Notes: generated from the sequence alone by a model not told the origin. A DNA stretch of 64,000 bases from Arthrobacter rhizosphaerae (GCF_023062595.1 NZ_JALLAN010000003.1:208346-272345), one strand, 5' to 3'. Shown: positions 32,056 to 41,449, numbered from the stretch's first letter. Numbers and translations: made by a program.

Positions 32056-32955
32056 TCAGAGGCCTTTGCCGCCGGTGACCGGCAGCACGGCTCCGGAAAT
32101 GTAGGAGCCTTGCTCGGAAGCCAGCAACACGTAGGCGGCCGCAAGTTCGGCGGGCTGGCCTGCACGCTGAAGCGGTGTGTCCTGGCCGAAGGACGGCAGC
32201 TTGTCCGGCCACTCGGTAGCGGGAATCAGTGGAGTCCAAATGGGACCCGGGGCAACGGCGTTTACCCGGATACCCTTTGGTCCCAGCTCCTGGGCCAAGG
32301 CCTTGGTGAAAGCCACCTGCGCACCCTTGGTCATGGCATAGTCGATCAGCTGGGGTGATGGATTGAAAGCCTGGATGGATGCGGTGGTAATGATCGATGC
32401 CCCTGGCTTCAGGTGCGGAACTGCTGCCCTGGCCGTCCACAGGAGCGAGTAGAGATTGGTCTTGAAAACCCTGTCGAACTCTTCCGTCGGCAGGGATTCG
32501 AAGCTGTCCCGGTTCTTCTGGTAGGCAGCGTTGAGGACCACAACATCGAGCTGGCCGAACTCAGCCAGCGTGTCTTCCACGATCCGGGAGCTGAAGTCCT
32601 CGCTCCTCCCGTCCCCCGCCAGCAGCAGGGCGTTCCTGCCGGCTTTCCGGATCCACTCTGCAGTGTCCTGGGCGTCTTCCTCTTCCTCCGGAAGGTAGGA
32701 AATCGCGACGTCGGCGCCCTCCCGTGCGAAGGCAATGGCCACAGCCTTGCCAATCCCGGAATCGCCGCCGGTGATCAAGGCCGCCTTTCCGGTGAGGAGG
32801 TCCTTGCCCTCGTAGCTCAACTCGCCGTGATCCGGCTTCGGATCCATGGGGCCAGTAAGGCCTGGCTGCTCTTGCTCCTGCTGGGGGAACGGCCCGGAGT
32901 GGTAGCCTCCCCGGGGGTCTCGCGGCTGTTCTTGCTGCTTGCCTGCATCACTCAT
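32056..32955 (-). CDS. Short-chain dehydrogenase/reductase (general-stress-protein-39 type)
   Basis: 299 residues of the extended-N-terminus SDR group that includes Bacillus general stress proteins. A glutamine/proline-rich tail of about 45 residues precedes GKAALITGGDSGIGKAVAIAF (cofactor motif). Catalytic residues: Ser in ASIITTASIQ, Tyr and Lys in YAMTKGA. C-terminal GAVLPVTGGKGL. ATG 32955 is favoured over a TTG at 32970 because AGGTGG precedes it. The likely reaction is NAD(P)-dependent oxidation of an alcohol or sugar; substrate unknown. Confidence 0.9.
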   Translation of the reverse strand: MSDAGKQQEQPRDPRGGYHSGPFPQQEQEQPGLTGPMDPKPDHGELSYEGKDLLTGKAALITGGDSGIGKAVAIAFAREGADVAISYLPEEEEDAQDTAEWIRKAGRNALLLAGDGRSEDFSSRIVEDTLAEFGQLDVVVLNAAYQKNRDSFESLPTEEFDRVFKTNLYSLLWTARAAVPHLKPGASIITTASIQAFNPSPQLIDYAMTKGAQVAFTKALAQELGPKGIRVNAVAPGPIWTPLIPATEWPDKLPSFGQDTPLQRAGQPAELAAAYVLLASEQGSYISGAVLPVTGGKGL

Positions 32956-33155
32956 AGTCCACCTACCCAACGTGTCGGTTTTCCTTAGAGGCCGGTCCCA
33001 CCCGGCTCTTCGAAACTATCCCAGCTATCTGGACAAGTCCACATTTACCAGAAATTAGTCAGCAAACTTATTATTGCTTGAAATTGAAGGGTCTCAAGCC
33101 TAGGTTGAGAGTTAGAACCGCTTGGCGGCCGACGAGAGTGCCGGAGGTGAAGGCC

Positions 33156-33647
33156 ATGACCGATCCCGAAGCCCCGCAACGCAGCGGCCGGAACGAAACA
33201 GTGGAAGAACAGATGGACCGGAACTGGATGGAGCTTATCCAGGAGCTCCGGGTTCTCCAGACGGGAGTCCAGATTCTCGCAGGGTTCCTGCTCACCCTCC
33301 CCTTCCAATCCCGGTTCGAATCCCTGGACGACTACCAGGTGAGCCTCTATCTCGCCAACGTGGTCCTGGCCGCGCTCACCACCGCCCTGATCCTGCTACC
33401 GGTCAGCGTGCACCGCCGCCTTTTCCGGAAGCGGCTCAAGGCCACCCTCGTTTCCAGTGCAGACAGGATCACCAAGGTGGCTCTCGGCGGCGTTGCCCTC
33501 CTCAGTGTGGGGACGTCGTCGCTGGTGTTCGACGTCGCCGCCGGCCGCAACGCCGGCCTTACCGCAGGAGGAGCGCTGCTGGCCGTGCTGATCGTCCTGC
33601 TGGTGTATGTTCCGATTCATCTACACAGACAAGCTGAAAAGAGGTAG
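33156..33647 (+). CDS. DUF6328 membrane protein
   Basis: 163 residues; ATG 33156 with GGAGG upstream. After a charged N-terminus (DRNWMELIQELRVLQTGVQI is the family hallmark) there are four predicted membrane helices: ILAGFLLTLPF, LANVVLAALTTALILLPV, VALGGVALLSVGTSSLVF and GALLAVLIVLLVYVPI, with the Arg-rich loop HRRLFRKRLK between the second and third. Function unknown; common in actinobacteria. The neighbour downstream is a DUF6766 membrane protein in the same direction. Confidence 0.85.
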   Translation: MTDPEAPQRSGRNETVEEQMDRNWMELIQELRVLQTGVQILAGFLLTLPFQSRFESLDDYQVSLYLANVVLAALTTALILLPVSVHRRLFRKRLKATLVSSADRITKVALGGVALLSVGTSSLVFDVAAGRNAGLTAGGALLAVLIVLLVYVPIHLHRQAEKR

Positions 33648-33698
33648 CTGCGGGCGGACTCGCCGCGGTGGTATGAAAAGACACATTCAGGAGGAGTC

Positions 33699-34361
33699 AT
33701 GGGTAAGTGGGTTAAGGAACATGGCCTGCTGCTGGCCAACATCGCGCTGTTTCTTATCTTCTTTGGCGGCATGATCATCAGCGGAGCACAGAGCTACAGC
33801 GAAGACCAGCTGGCCCATGGAGAGCCAGGCGTGACCGTGATCGAATACCTTGGCACCGGGCAATTCCTTGAGGCGACCTTTGAGAACTGGGAGTCCGAGT
33901 TCCTCCAGATGGGCATGTACGTCATCCTCACGGTTTTCCTCTTTCAAAAGGGATCCTCGGAATCGAAGCCTGTGGACGATGATGCCCCCCAGAATGAGGA
34001 TCCCCGCGACGCCAAGGTCAAAGACAATACCCCGTGGCCGGTGAAGCGCGGCGGGATGGTCCTCAAGCTCTACGAACACTCCTTGTCCATACTGTTCCTG
34101 CTCCTCTTCCTGGCCTCAATGGCTCTGCACGCCGTTGGAGGCGTCGAAGAGTACAACGAGGAGCAGGCCACCCACGGCCAGCCCGAGGTGACGTTCCTGG
34201 GCTACCTGGTTACGAGCCGTTTCTGGTTTGAGTCCTTCCAGAACTGGCAAAGCGAATTTCTTGCCGTCGCCGTCTTGGTGGGTGCTTCGGTGTATCTGCG
34301 TGAAAAGGGATCGCCGGAATCAAAGCCGGTGGCTGAGCCACACTACGAGACAGGATCCTGA
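33699..34361 (+). CDS. DUF6766 membrane protein
   Basis: 220 residues with an AGGAGGAG ribosome site. The protein is an internal duplication: each half has a membrane helix, then a Y..E.Q..HG.P.V....YL....F......NW.SEFL block, then a second helix ending in KGS.ESKP (halves at about residues 8-92 and 125-214). The family has no known function. It follows the DUF6328 gene by 51 bases, and the two may form a small membrane-associated stress unit. Confidence 0.85.
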   Translation: MGKWVKEHGLLLANIALFLIFFGGMIISGAQSYSEDQLAHGEPGVTVIEYLGTGQFLEATFENWESEFLQMGMYVILTVFLFQKGSSESKPVDDDAPQNEDPRDAKVKDNTPWPVKRGGMVLKLYEHSLSILFLLLFLASMALHAVGGVEEYNEEQATHGQPEVTFLGYLVTSRFWFESFQNWQSEFLAVAVLVGASVYLREKGSPESKPVAEPHYETGS

Positions 34362-34404
34362 CTCCAAGGCTCTGGAAGGCTGCCTCGGGGCAGCGTCCGG
34401 CCAG

Positions 34405-35529
34405 TCAGGCACCTTCAAGTACCTGGCTTGTGGCCCAGGTTAGATATTTTGCTGCTTGGGCGACGGCGTCCTCGGGGCTCGGGGCAACATCCAGCAGCTG
34501 CGCGGCGGCCACCACCCCATGCTCGGCCAGCTCTTCGAAGGTGACCAGGATCCGGCCCGCCACCACGATGACGGGGATCCCGCGCTCCTGGGCGGCGGCT
34601 GCCAATGCAATGGGAGCTTTGCCTGTCAGAGACTGCGAGTCCATGGAGCCCTCACCCGTGATTACCAGATCTGCGTCAGCCAGTTGTTTGGCCAGCCCGG
34701 TCAGGCCGGCCACGAGGGCAAACCCTCCTTCCAGCGCAGCGTCACTGAAGGCCAGGAACGACGCCGGGAACCCACCCGCCGCTCCTGCTCCCGGAATGTT
34801 GACGTCCCGGTCGGTTGTTTCCCGGAGCACTGAGGCCCAGTTCCGGAGTCCCGCATCAAGTTGCTCCACGGCCTCGCTGTCGGCGCCCTTCTGCGGTGCA
34901 AACACGTGGGCGGCTCCCTCCGGGCCATACAGGGGATTCCGGACATCCACGGCAATTCGGAATTTAACGCGGCTCAAGCGCGGATCCAGTTCAGTGGCGT
35001 CAACTGCGGCCACATCGGCAAGTGCTCCGCCGCCCAGCGGGACGATGTTTCCTGCCGCATCAAGAGGCTTGAGCCCGAGGGCCCTCAAGGCGCCACTCCC
35101 GCCGTCGGTCATTGCTGAGCCGCCAAGACCCAACACAATCTCGGTTGCCCCGGCATCCAAGGCAGCAGCAATGAGCTGGCCGCAACCGTAACTGTGAGCG
35201 CGCAGCGCGTTCTGTGGAGTGGGTTCAACGTGCGCCAGTCCTGAAGCCTGGGCTGTTTCGATCACTGCAGTTACTGCGCCACTGGCTTCGGTCCGCAGAG
35301 CCCAGGCTGCACCGATAGGAGCCAGAATGGGGCCAACAACGGCGTTGAGTCTTTCCTCGTAGCCAGCCGCAACCGCAGCCTCCAGGGTCCCTTCTCCGCC
35401 GTCGGCTATCGGAAACTGGGTGGCAACAGCGTCCGGGTAGACCCGCAGGACTCCCTCGGCGATGGCACTGGCGGCTTCGGCAGCGGTGAGCGATCCCTTG
35501 AACTTGTCCGGGGCGATAAGAATGCGCAT
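34405..35529 (-). CDS. Glycerate kinase (GarK/GlxK family)
   Basis: 374 residues, the full length of the type I glycerate 2-kinase family: MRILIAPDKFKGSLTAAEAA at the N-terminus, PIADGGEGTLEAA, LGLGGSAMTDGG and VITGEGSMDSQSL are the family signatures. It phosphorylates D-glycerate with ATP to 2-phosphoglycerate in the cytoplasm. It is unrelated in fold to the APH-type kinase at 12815. The gene is alone on this strand between convergent DUF6766 and the small membrane protein at 35608. Confidence 0.92.
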   Translation of the reverse strand: MRILIAPDKFKGSLTAAEAASAIAEGVLRVYPDAVATQFPIADGGEGTLEAAVAAGYEERLNAVVGPILAPIGAAWALRTEASGAVTAVIETAQASGLAHVEPTPQNALRAHSYGCGQLIAAALDAGATEIVLGLGGSAMTDGGSGALRALGLKPLDAAGNIVPLGGGALADVAAVDATELDPRLSRVKFRIAVDVRNPLYGPEGAAHVFAPQKGADSEAVEQLDAGLRNWASVLRETTDRDVNIPGAGAAGGFPASFLAFSDAALEGGFALVAGLTGLAKQLADADLVITGEGSMDSQSLTGKAPIALAAAAQERGIPVIVVAGRILVTFEELAEHGVVAAAQLLDVAPSPEDAVAQAAKYLTWATSQVLEGA

Positions 35530-35607
35530 GGACCTATCCTGCCATCTGGCTGCGGAAAGCCCTTGCCAAATGCGAGTTGCAGACGATCTGTGACCCGGGA
35601 CATTGGG

Positions 35608-35946
35608 TCAGCCCAGAGGACCTCCGGACTGGAGTTGCGTGACAGCAGGCGGCAGTTGATAGGGATTCTCAGGACGATCCCGGTCTAACGTTGTCGGTTC
35701 CCACGAATCGTAGGTGCGGGGCGTGCGAAGGTCTCGCGAGCGCAGCAGAAGCCCCCTGCACAACAACACAAGCCCGCAAATCAGAATCGTCAGGCCCAGG
35801 ATCAACAGGATCACTGAGCCGTTTTTTGCCGCTCCCGATGCCATCTCGTACAGCGGTAAGGGCAGGACGAAAACCGATGCGAAGAGAGCCAGAATCCCGA
35901 ACGCGGTCTCAATCAAACCCTTTGCCTTGGTAACAGCCATCCCCAT
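35608..35946 (-). CDS. Small two-helix membrane protein
   Basis: 112 residues with two hydrophobic segments (about residues 12-35 and 44-68) joined by a short loop, then an Arg-rich, polar C-terminal tail, probably cytoplasmic. Start ATG 35946 or the in-frame ATG two codons later. Family not recognised. It lies between the glycerate kinase and LysR genes on the same strand, with no sign of tight coupling. Confidence 0.6.
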   Translation of the reverse strand: MGMAVTKAKGLIETAFGILALFASVFVLPLPLYEMASGAAKNGSVILLILGLTILICGLVLLCRGLLLRSRDLRTPRTYDSWEPTTLDRDRPENPYQLPPAVTQLQSGGPLG

Positions 35947-36044
35947 GTGTCCTTTTCCTCGGCTCGTACCTCATTGAAGCCGGTCCTGAGATAAAAGGGA
36001 AGGTGGTTCCCCCTATCGGACCCGACCTGGGAACCCTGGGTCCG

Positions 36045-36953
36045 TCAGCTTGCTTCCGGCGCGGCGATCCCCCTCAGGAGTCCGGCAAGATGCTGGATGC
36101 CCGGGCTGGCGGTCATGGTCCTTCGATGCACCATGCCGACCCGGCGTTCAGGCACGGGATTTGCTACCGGAACAGCCACCACGTCTGCAGGAAGGGCCGG
36201 CCTGCCCAGACGGGGAACGAGGGCCACAACAACTTTCTGCTCCACGAGCGCTATGTGGGTTGAGAAGTCCGGATCGTAGACCTGGATATCCGGGACCCGT
36301 CCCAGACCCGCAAAAATCCGTAGCAGGGCCTCGTTGCAGATGGCGCCATTCGGTGTGCTGATCCAGCGCTCGTCCACGAGGTCGGCCGCTTCCACCTGGC
36401 TCCGCGCGGCCAAAGGATGGCTGCGGTGAACCAGTAGATCTGCAATGTCCTCACACAACCACTCGAGCACCAGGTGTTCGGGAATCACCAGCGGGACCGA
36501 GTTCCAGTCGTGGACAATGCCAAGGTCGGCTTCGCCCCCGGCTACGCGCGCCACCGCTTCCCTCGGATCCTCGGCCAGCACACTGACGTCGAGGTCGGTT
36601 CCGGAGGAGGCAAGCATGCCGAGCATCGGCCCTATGAGCCCGCGGCAAGCAGTGGAGAAGGCCACCACCTTCAGCCGGCCGTACGGTTTCGCCGGATCGC
36701 TAAGCAGCGTGGACTGCAACTCTTCCAGCTCGGAAAGAATACGACGCCCATACGCGGCCAGGGTAAGCCCGCGCTCGGTCAGGAGGACACCGCGGCCGCG
36801 CCGCTCCAGCACCGAGAAGCCAGTCTGCTTCTCCAGCTTCTTGATCTGCTGTGATACCGCTGATGGGCTGAAGCCCATCACCTCAGACGCTGCAATCACC
36901 GAACCGTGTTGCTCAACAGCCGCGAGCGCCTGAAGAGATCCGATATCAATCAT
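36045..36953 (-). CDS. LysR-family transcriptional regulator
   Basis: 302 residues: N-terminal winged helix-turn-helix (SLQALAAVEQHGSVIAASEV, FSPSAVSQQIKKLEKQTG; residues about 5-50), a linker helix, and an effector domain from about residue 90 (LKVVAFSTACRGLIGPMLG). It is divergent from the EamA transporter gene at 37207, the usual arrangement for a LysR protein and its target. A 7-bp inverted repeat (36017-36023/36038-36044) lies right after its stop. The inducer is unknown; an amino-acid or drug-like exporter target would be typical. Confidence 0.9.
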   Translation of the reverse strand: MIDIGSLQALAAVEQHGSVIAASEVMGFSPSAVSQQIKKLEKQTGFSVLERRGRGVLLTERGLTLAAYGRRILSELEELQSTLLSDPAKPYGRLKVVAFSTACRGLIGPMLGMLASSGTDLDVSVLAEDPREAVARVAGGEADLGIVHDWNSVPLVIPEHLVLEWLCEDIADLLVHRSHPLAARSQVEAADLVDERWISTPNGAICNEALLRIFAGLGRVPDIQVYDPDFSTHIALVEQKVVVALVPRLGRPALPADVVAVPVANPVPERRVGMVHRRTMTASPGIQHLAGLLRGIAAPEAS

Positions 36954-37080
36954 GAAGTAAATCTACACGATACAAGGTGCAAATCAACGCTGGTGCTTCA
37001 TTCTCCTCTCTGAGAAAGTAGGCAGAACGAGTGGGTCACGATTCCACACCGCTATTTGACGACGACACCAAGGACTGACC

Positions 37081-37155
37081 ATGACTTTGCCGACCAGCCT
37101 GACCTCTCTCGAGGACCTGTACGGACGTTCGACGCCGAAATCACCACAAGCCTGA
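37081..37155 (+). pseudogene. Remnant resembling the start of a pyridoxamine-phosphate-oxidase-family gene
   Basis: A 24-codon frame with an AAGGA ribosome site reads MTLPTSLTSLEDLYGR and stops after STPKSPQA. The SLEDLYGRSTPKS stretch resembles the N-terminus of FMN-binding pyridoxamine 5'-phosphate oxidase family proteins (typically LEALYG followed by a conserved loop). The rest of such a gene is absent; the EamA gene begins 51 bases later. It could alternatively be a leader peptide. Confidence 0.35.
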
Positions 37156-37206
37156 AGGCACAGACCGCCTGGTGGCGGAAACAATTTCTTTTGAGAAGTG
37201 AGTAAC

Positions 37207-38196
37207 ATGACCACCCGCCATTCTTTGCTCGCGGCCTTCGTCGCCGTCCTTTGGGGCCTGAACTTCGTCGCCATCGATCTGGGCCTTCACGCGAACGGCC
37301 GGGACGTTCCGCCATTGCTGTTCGTCGCGATGCGGTTCCTCCTGGTGGTGTTCCCCTGGATTCTTTTCATTCGTAAACCGGACGTTAGCTGGGCCGCGAT
37401 TATCGGCGTCGGACTCTTCATGAGCGCAGGCCAGTTCGGCCTGCTGTACCTGTCCATGGCCCTTGGCATGCCGGCGGGACTGGCTTCCCTTGTGCTGCAG
37501 GCCCAGGTGCTTCTGACGGTGCTGCTTGCCGCCTTGTTCCTCGGTGAGCGCCCCAGCCCCCGCCAGTTGGCCGGGGTTGTCCTGGGCGTTGCCGGCCTGG
37601 CCATCGTGGCGGTTGGCCGGAGTTCCGTCGCTCCGCTGCTTCCCTTCATCATCGTGCTGGGTGCGGCACTTTCGTGGGCGGCCGGCAACGTGATCGCGTG
37701 TAAGGCCAAGGCTGCGTCGGGGCTGGGCCTTGTAGTCTGGTCCGGTGCGGTGGTTCCGCTTCCCCTCATCGCGCTTTCACTGGTCATCGATGGTCCGGAT
37801 GCTATTGCGGCTACGGTGCTGGACCTCCAGGCCGGAACTGTACTAAGCGCGATTTACACAGCCGTTTTCGCTTCCTTGGTGGGTTACGGAATCTGGAACT
37901 GGCTGCTCGCGAAATACCCGCCGTCGGCCGTGGTTCCTTTCACCCTTCTTGTGCCGGTTGTAGGGATGAGTGCTGCGTGGCTGGCTTTGCAGGAGGTGCC
38001 ATCGGTGACGGAGCTCGCCGGGGGTCTGCTTCTCCTGGGAGGAGTTGCGACGGCGGTACTCAACAAGAGCGGCGGACCGCCCAAACCAAAGCGTGCCGGA
38101 CCAAAGCAAGCCGCTGCCACGCAGGATGCTCCACAGCAGGCCCCCACGCCGGTTCCCGCCGGAATGACCCGCGGCGTGGAGCCGCACAACCGCTGA
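37207..38196 (+). CDS. EamA/DMT-family exporter
   Basis: 329 residues and ten membrane helices in two EamA repeats (the first begins LLAAFVAVLWGLNFVAIDLG; the second near FIIVLGAALSWAAGNVIA), followed by a basic Lys/Pro/Ala-rich cytoplasmic tail of about 45 residues. ATG 37207 or the in-frame GTG at 37198. The family exports amino acids and other small metabolites; O-acetylserine/cysteine exporters are the closest in feel. It is divergent from the LysR gene, which probably controls it. Confidence 0.9.
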   Translation: MTTRHSLLAAFVAVLWGLNFVAIDLGLHANGRDVPPLLFVAMRFLLVVFPWILFIRKPDVSWAAIIGVGLFMSAGQFGLLYLSMALGMPAGLASLVLQAQVLLTVLLAALFLGERPSPRQLAGVVLGVAGLAIVAVGRSSVAPLLPFIIVLGAALSWAAGNVIACKAKAASGLGLVVWSGAVVPLPLIALSLVIDGPDAIAATVLDLQAGTVLSAIYTAVFASLVGYGIWNWLLAKYPPSAVVPFTLLVPVVGMSAAWLALQEVPSVTELAGGLLLLGGVATAVLNKSGGPPKPKRAGPKQAAATQDAPQQAPTPVPAGMTRGVEPHNR

Positions 38197-38299
38197 CGCC
38201 AAGCAAGCCGGCGAGCTCGGCCAAAACCCGAGAGGAGTATGGTTTGCAACAGATCCCTCTCGCGGTTTTCAAGGCCTGATTTCAACCAAAGGAACCGAA

Positions 38300-38908
38300 A
38301 TGGACACCACCCCCTCGGAACCAACGCCCGCTCGGAAAGACGTCCCGGCCATTTTGGACATCGGCATCTCCCTGGATGGCTTCGTCGCCACCAATGAACA
38401 GGATCCCGCGGAGATCCACGATTGGATGTTCGGCCGCAAAACTGCGGCGGATGAGGTGTTTGCCCGTGACATCATGGACCGCGGCTCGGTGATCATGGGA
38501 CGGAACACGTTCAATATCTGCTACGACGGCAAGGCCTGGGACGGTCCGGCGTGGCCGGTCCCGATGTTCGTCGTGACCCACGAGGAAAGGGAACCGTTGG
38601 ACTGGGACGGGGTCCCCTATACGTTCATTTCAGGGCTGGAGGAGGCACTGGCCGCCGCGAAGGAGGCCTCCGACGGCCGTCCCGTGCAGATTATGGGCGG
38701 TGGAAAGCTTGCCGCCGCGTACATCGCGTCAGGCCTTTTGGACGAGGTTCGGATTCACATCGCACCAGTGCTCATCGGCTCCGGCGTTCCGCTTTTTACA
38801 GCTGAGAACCCCGGTACCGGTGCTGGGCAGGTGGCCGAGTTCGACGTCGTCAGCTCTGTCCAGACCCCGGCGGCGACTCATCTGGTACTCAAACCCCGGA
38901 GGAACTGA
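38300..38908 (+). CDS. Dihydrofolate reductase-like/RibD C-terminal domain protein
   Basis: 202 residues of the RibD_C reductase fold: ISLDGFVA near the start, DRGSVIMGRNTF, and VQIMGGGKLAAAYIASGLLDEVRIHIAPVLIGSG (residues about 132-165) are family motifs for the NADPH site. Stand-alone members are common in actinobacteria and their substrates are generally unknown. GGAACCGAA precedes the ATG. No operon partner. Confidence 0.88.
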   Translation: MDTTPSEPTPARKDVPAILDIGISLDGFVATNEQDPAEIHDWMFGRKTAADEVFARDIMDRGSVIMGRNTFNICYDGKAWDGPAWPVPMFVVTHEEREPLDWDGVPYTFISGLEEALAAAKEASDGRPVQIMGGGKLAAAYIASGLLDEVRIHIAPVLIGSGVPLFTAENPGTGAGQVAEFDVVSSVQTPAATHLVLKPRRN

Positions 38909-38940
38909 GCCGGTCCCCGGAATAACGACACGGCTGGCAG

Positions 38941-39159
38941 TTATTCGTCATGCCCCTGGTCGGCGCTCATCTGGTCTTCCGCAGGCGGGGTCTCTCCCGG
39001 TGGCACTCCTCCGCCGGGTTCAAGGCCGGTGATGTTTCCGTTCGCAGGATCGGGGTTGGCTGAGGCTGCTGCGTCCTCACCGGCCGGTCCGGGATCGGCA
39101 GGTTCGCGCCCGGGGCGGTCGGGATTAGCCGGATCATTTTCAGGGTGGTAGGTACTCAT
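38941..39159 (-). CDS. DUF6480 family small disordered protein
   Basis: 72 residues, Pro/Asp/Glu/Gly-rich. The C-terminal half NITGLEPGGGVPPGETPPAE is the signature block of the DUF6480 family. ATG 39159 is chosen because the remaining upstream frame does not resemble the family. Function unknown; expected to be disordered and soluble. The gap 39160-39412 to the next gene holds nothing I can support. Confidence 0.75.
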   Translation of the reverse strand: MSTYHPENDPANPDRPGREPADPGPAGEDAAASANPDPANGNITGLEPGGGVPPGETPPAEDQMSADQGHDE

Positions 39160-39412
39160 GGGAGGCCATCCTCTGCGGAACTCGTCAAGCGATACGGGTT
39201 GGTGGGCTGCCAGCCTAGCCGCCGACAAGGAGCATCACAACACCAGGAGCATTGCAAGGCGAGAAGCCACCAAGAGCCTCTTCAGAATGGCCGCGCGCCT
39301 TGTCGAAGACGAGACGTGCGGGAGGAGGCCGTAGTAACGTGGGGCTACCTGAACCGCTGCCTCGGACGGGGCAGCGATACCGGCCGCTGAGGCCCGGATC
39401 AAGGGGGTAGCG

Positions 39413-40201
39413 ATGCAGGAATCCCGGACTGTCCGCCCGATACAAGAGCCGCATGCCATACCGGGCGCCGTCGAGCTCCTTCTGGTGCGCCACGGCGAAA
39501 GCCAAGGAAACGTCGCCGCAACGCTGGCCCGTCAACAGGGCGCCCACGTGATTGACGTTCCGGCCCGGGACGCCGACGTCAAGCTTTCCGCAACCGGACG
39601 CGAGCAGTCTCTGGCCCTGGGGCGCCTGCTGGCGGGGTTCCCTGAAGACCAGCAGGCCACGTCCGTCTGGTCCTCGCCATATGCCAGAGCACTGGAGACG
39701 GCTGATCTGGCGGTCCGCAGCGGCGGCTGGCGGGCGCCGGTACTGGCCGACGAACGTTTGCGTGACCGCGAACTGGGCATCCTTGACATGCTGACATCAG
39801 CCGGCGTGGAAGCCCGCCTTCCGGAGGAAGCGGCGCGGCGCCGGTGGCTGGGAAAGTTCTACTACAGGCCTCCCGGCGGCGAGTCCTGGGCCGACGTCGC
39901 CCTCCGGCTCCGGTCGCTCCTCGCCGATCTGGACCGCCAACACAGCGGAGGCCGCGTCATGCTCGTCTGCCACGACGCCGTGATCTTCCTGTTCCGCTAC
40001 ATCCTGGAAGGGCTGTCAGAACGAGAGATCCTCGATATCGCCGCAACATCCTCTGTCCTGAACGCCTCCGTGACGCGGTTCGTGCGCCCTGACGGTTTTG
40101 GTCCGTGGACTTTGGAGAGCTTCAACGTAGCGGAACATTTGGTGAGTGGCGGAGTGCCCGTGACCGAACACGCCGGAGATACCAATGTCCACCCCCGCTG
40201 A
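39413..40201 (+). CDS. Histidine phosphatase family protein
   Basis: 262 residues with the phosphoglycerate-mutase-like signature LLVRHGESQGN (phospho-accepting His), the second arginine region SSPYARALETADLAV, RDRELGILDM with the acid/base Glu, and LVCHDAVIFLFRY with the second His. AAGGGGG lies upstream of the ATG. It overlaps the NAD(P)HX dehydratase gene by 17 bases, so the two are coupled. Substrate unknown; a broad metabolite phosphatase is likely. Confidence 0.9.
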   Translation: MQESRTVRPIQEPHAIPGAVELLLVRHGESQGNVAATLARQQGAHVIDVPARDADVKLSATGREQSLALGRLLAGFPEDQQATSVWSSPYARALETADLAVRSGGWRAPVLADERLRDRELGILDMLTSAGVEARLPEEAARRRWLGKFYYRPPGGESWADVALRLRSLLADLDRQHSGGRVMLVCHDAVIFLFRYILEGLSEREILDIAATSSVLNASVTRFVRPDGFGPWTLESFNVAEHLVSGGVPVTEHAGDTNVHPR

Positions 40202-41120
40202 AAGCCCGCACCCCGAACTGGTGACACCTACCCTCTTGCGCAACTGGCCTCTCCCGGGCGGCGGTTCCAGCAAGGAGGACCGCGGTTCCGTGCTGGTGAT
40301 AGGCGGCGCGCGCAAAACCCCCGGTGCGGCGCTCCTTGCGGGTCTTGCCGCTTTGCGTGCGGGTGCCGGGCGGCTCAGCCTTGGTGTCGCGGAATCGGCC
40401 GCAATCCAACTGGCCATCGCCTTGCCGGAATCAGGAGTGGTGGGGCTGGCCGAAACGGCTGCGGGTTCCGTTCGAGGGGACGGGGTAGGAGCACTGGCGG
40501 GAACGTTGCAGAAGGCTGCTGCGGTGTTGGTAGGCCCGGGCCTCGACAACGAAGAAGAAGCCACCAGGCTCTTGAGGGAACTGCTTCGGCTTGAGGCTGA
40601 GGTGAACGGTCCTGATGAGGACGACGGCGCAGCGTCCGACGGCGGGGATACCTCCCCTCCCACGATGGTCCTCGATGCTTACGCCCTGGGCTGTCTTCCG
40701 CCGATGGTGGATGAGCTGTTTCCTTGGGCAGGGCGGCTGATCCTGACACCGAACACTAAAGAAGCGGGAATCCTTCTGGGCCGGGACGTGAAGGACCTGA
40801 CCTCCGACGTAGCGGAAATTGCTGCAAAATTTCAGGCCGTGGTCACCTGCCAGGGGGTGATTGCCGCTCCCGACGGCCGGCTTTGGGAGATCACCACCGG
40901 CTATGGTGGCTTGGGCACATCAGGCAGTGGTGACGTGCTGGCTGGGGCTATCGCGGGGCTGAAGGCCCGCGGAACCACCCCGGCCCAGGCTGCCTGCTGG
41001 GGCACCCATCTCCATGCGGCGGCGGGAGACCGGCTCGCCAGCCGGTTGGGAAGCCTGGGTTATCTGGCCCGGGAACTCGCTGATGAACTGCCCCCGCTGA
41101 TGATGGAACTCGATACCTGA
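40185..41120 (+). CDS. nnrD: ADP/ATP-dependent NAD(P)H-hydrate dehydratase
   Basis: 311 residues of the ribokinase-like NnrD/CARKD family: GSVLVIGGARKTPGAALLAG, TPNTKEAGILLG, and GYGGLGTSGSGDVLAGAIAG with the catalytic Asp. It repairs the S-form of hydrated NADH and NADPH at the expense of ADP or ATP. The N-terminal epimerase domain found in bifunctional Nnr proteins is absent. A stretch of acidic residues (about 140-155) is an insertion. Coupled by a 17-base overlap to the histidine phosphatase. Confidence 0.92.
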   Translation: MSTPAESPHPELVTPTLLRNWPLPGGGSSKEDRGSVLVIGGARKTPGAALLAGLAALRAGAGRLSLGVAESAAIQLAIALPESGVVGLAETAAGSVRGDGVGALAGTLQKAAAVLVGPGLDNEEEATRLLRELLRLEAEVNGPDEDDGAASDGGDTSPPTMVLDAYALGCLPPMVDELFPWAGRLILTPNTKEAGILLGRDVKDLTSDVAEIAAKFQAVVTCQGVIAAPDGRLWEITTGYGGLGTSGSGDVLAGAIAGLKARGTTPAQAACWGTHLHAAAGDRLASRLGSLGYLARELADELPPLMMELDT

Positions 41121-41233
41121 ATGGTTAGTCGCCGACTCGGGGATGCCCTGCTCCGAGGCCTTGCTCCCGTCTTTCAACCGGTGCCACACTGGAATATAGC
41201 TGGGAAGAACAGTTCAGATATGGAGGTTCCGCC

Positions 41234-41449
41234 ATGGCAAATCTTCTCGATCGGGTTATGAAAAAGATCATGAGGCGCATCGATCTGGAGCCCAACAAGT
41301 CCGACCGCGAGACCCGCATGAACGCCAAAGCAGCTGGCCCATTCACCACGCGTGGGACGAAGTACCGCGGCCGTTCCGGTCACCGGGCGGGCACAGGCCG
41401 GCCGCACAAGGCAGGCCGCTGGACCAACATGCTTCACCGGGAGCACTGA
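41234..41449 (+). CDS. Small basic protein of unknown function
   Basis: 71 residues; ATG 41234 with GGAGG 6-9 bases upstream. LLDRVMKKIMRRIDLEP forms a basic amphipathic N-terminal helix; the rest is rich in Arg, Lys, His and Gly (TKYRGRSGHRAGTGRPHKAG), suggesting nucleic-acid or membrane-surface association. No family recognised. Followed by three 20-bp repeats. Confidence 0.55.
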   Translation: MANLLDRVMKKIMRRIDLEPNKSDRETRMNAKAAGPFTTRGTKYRGRSGHRAGTGRPHKAGRWTNMLHREH

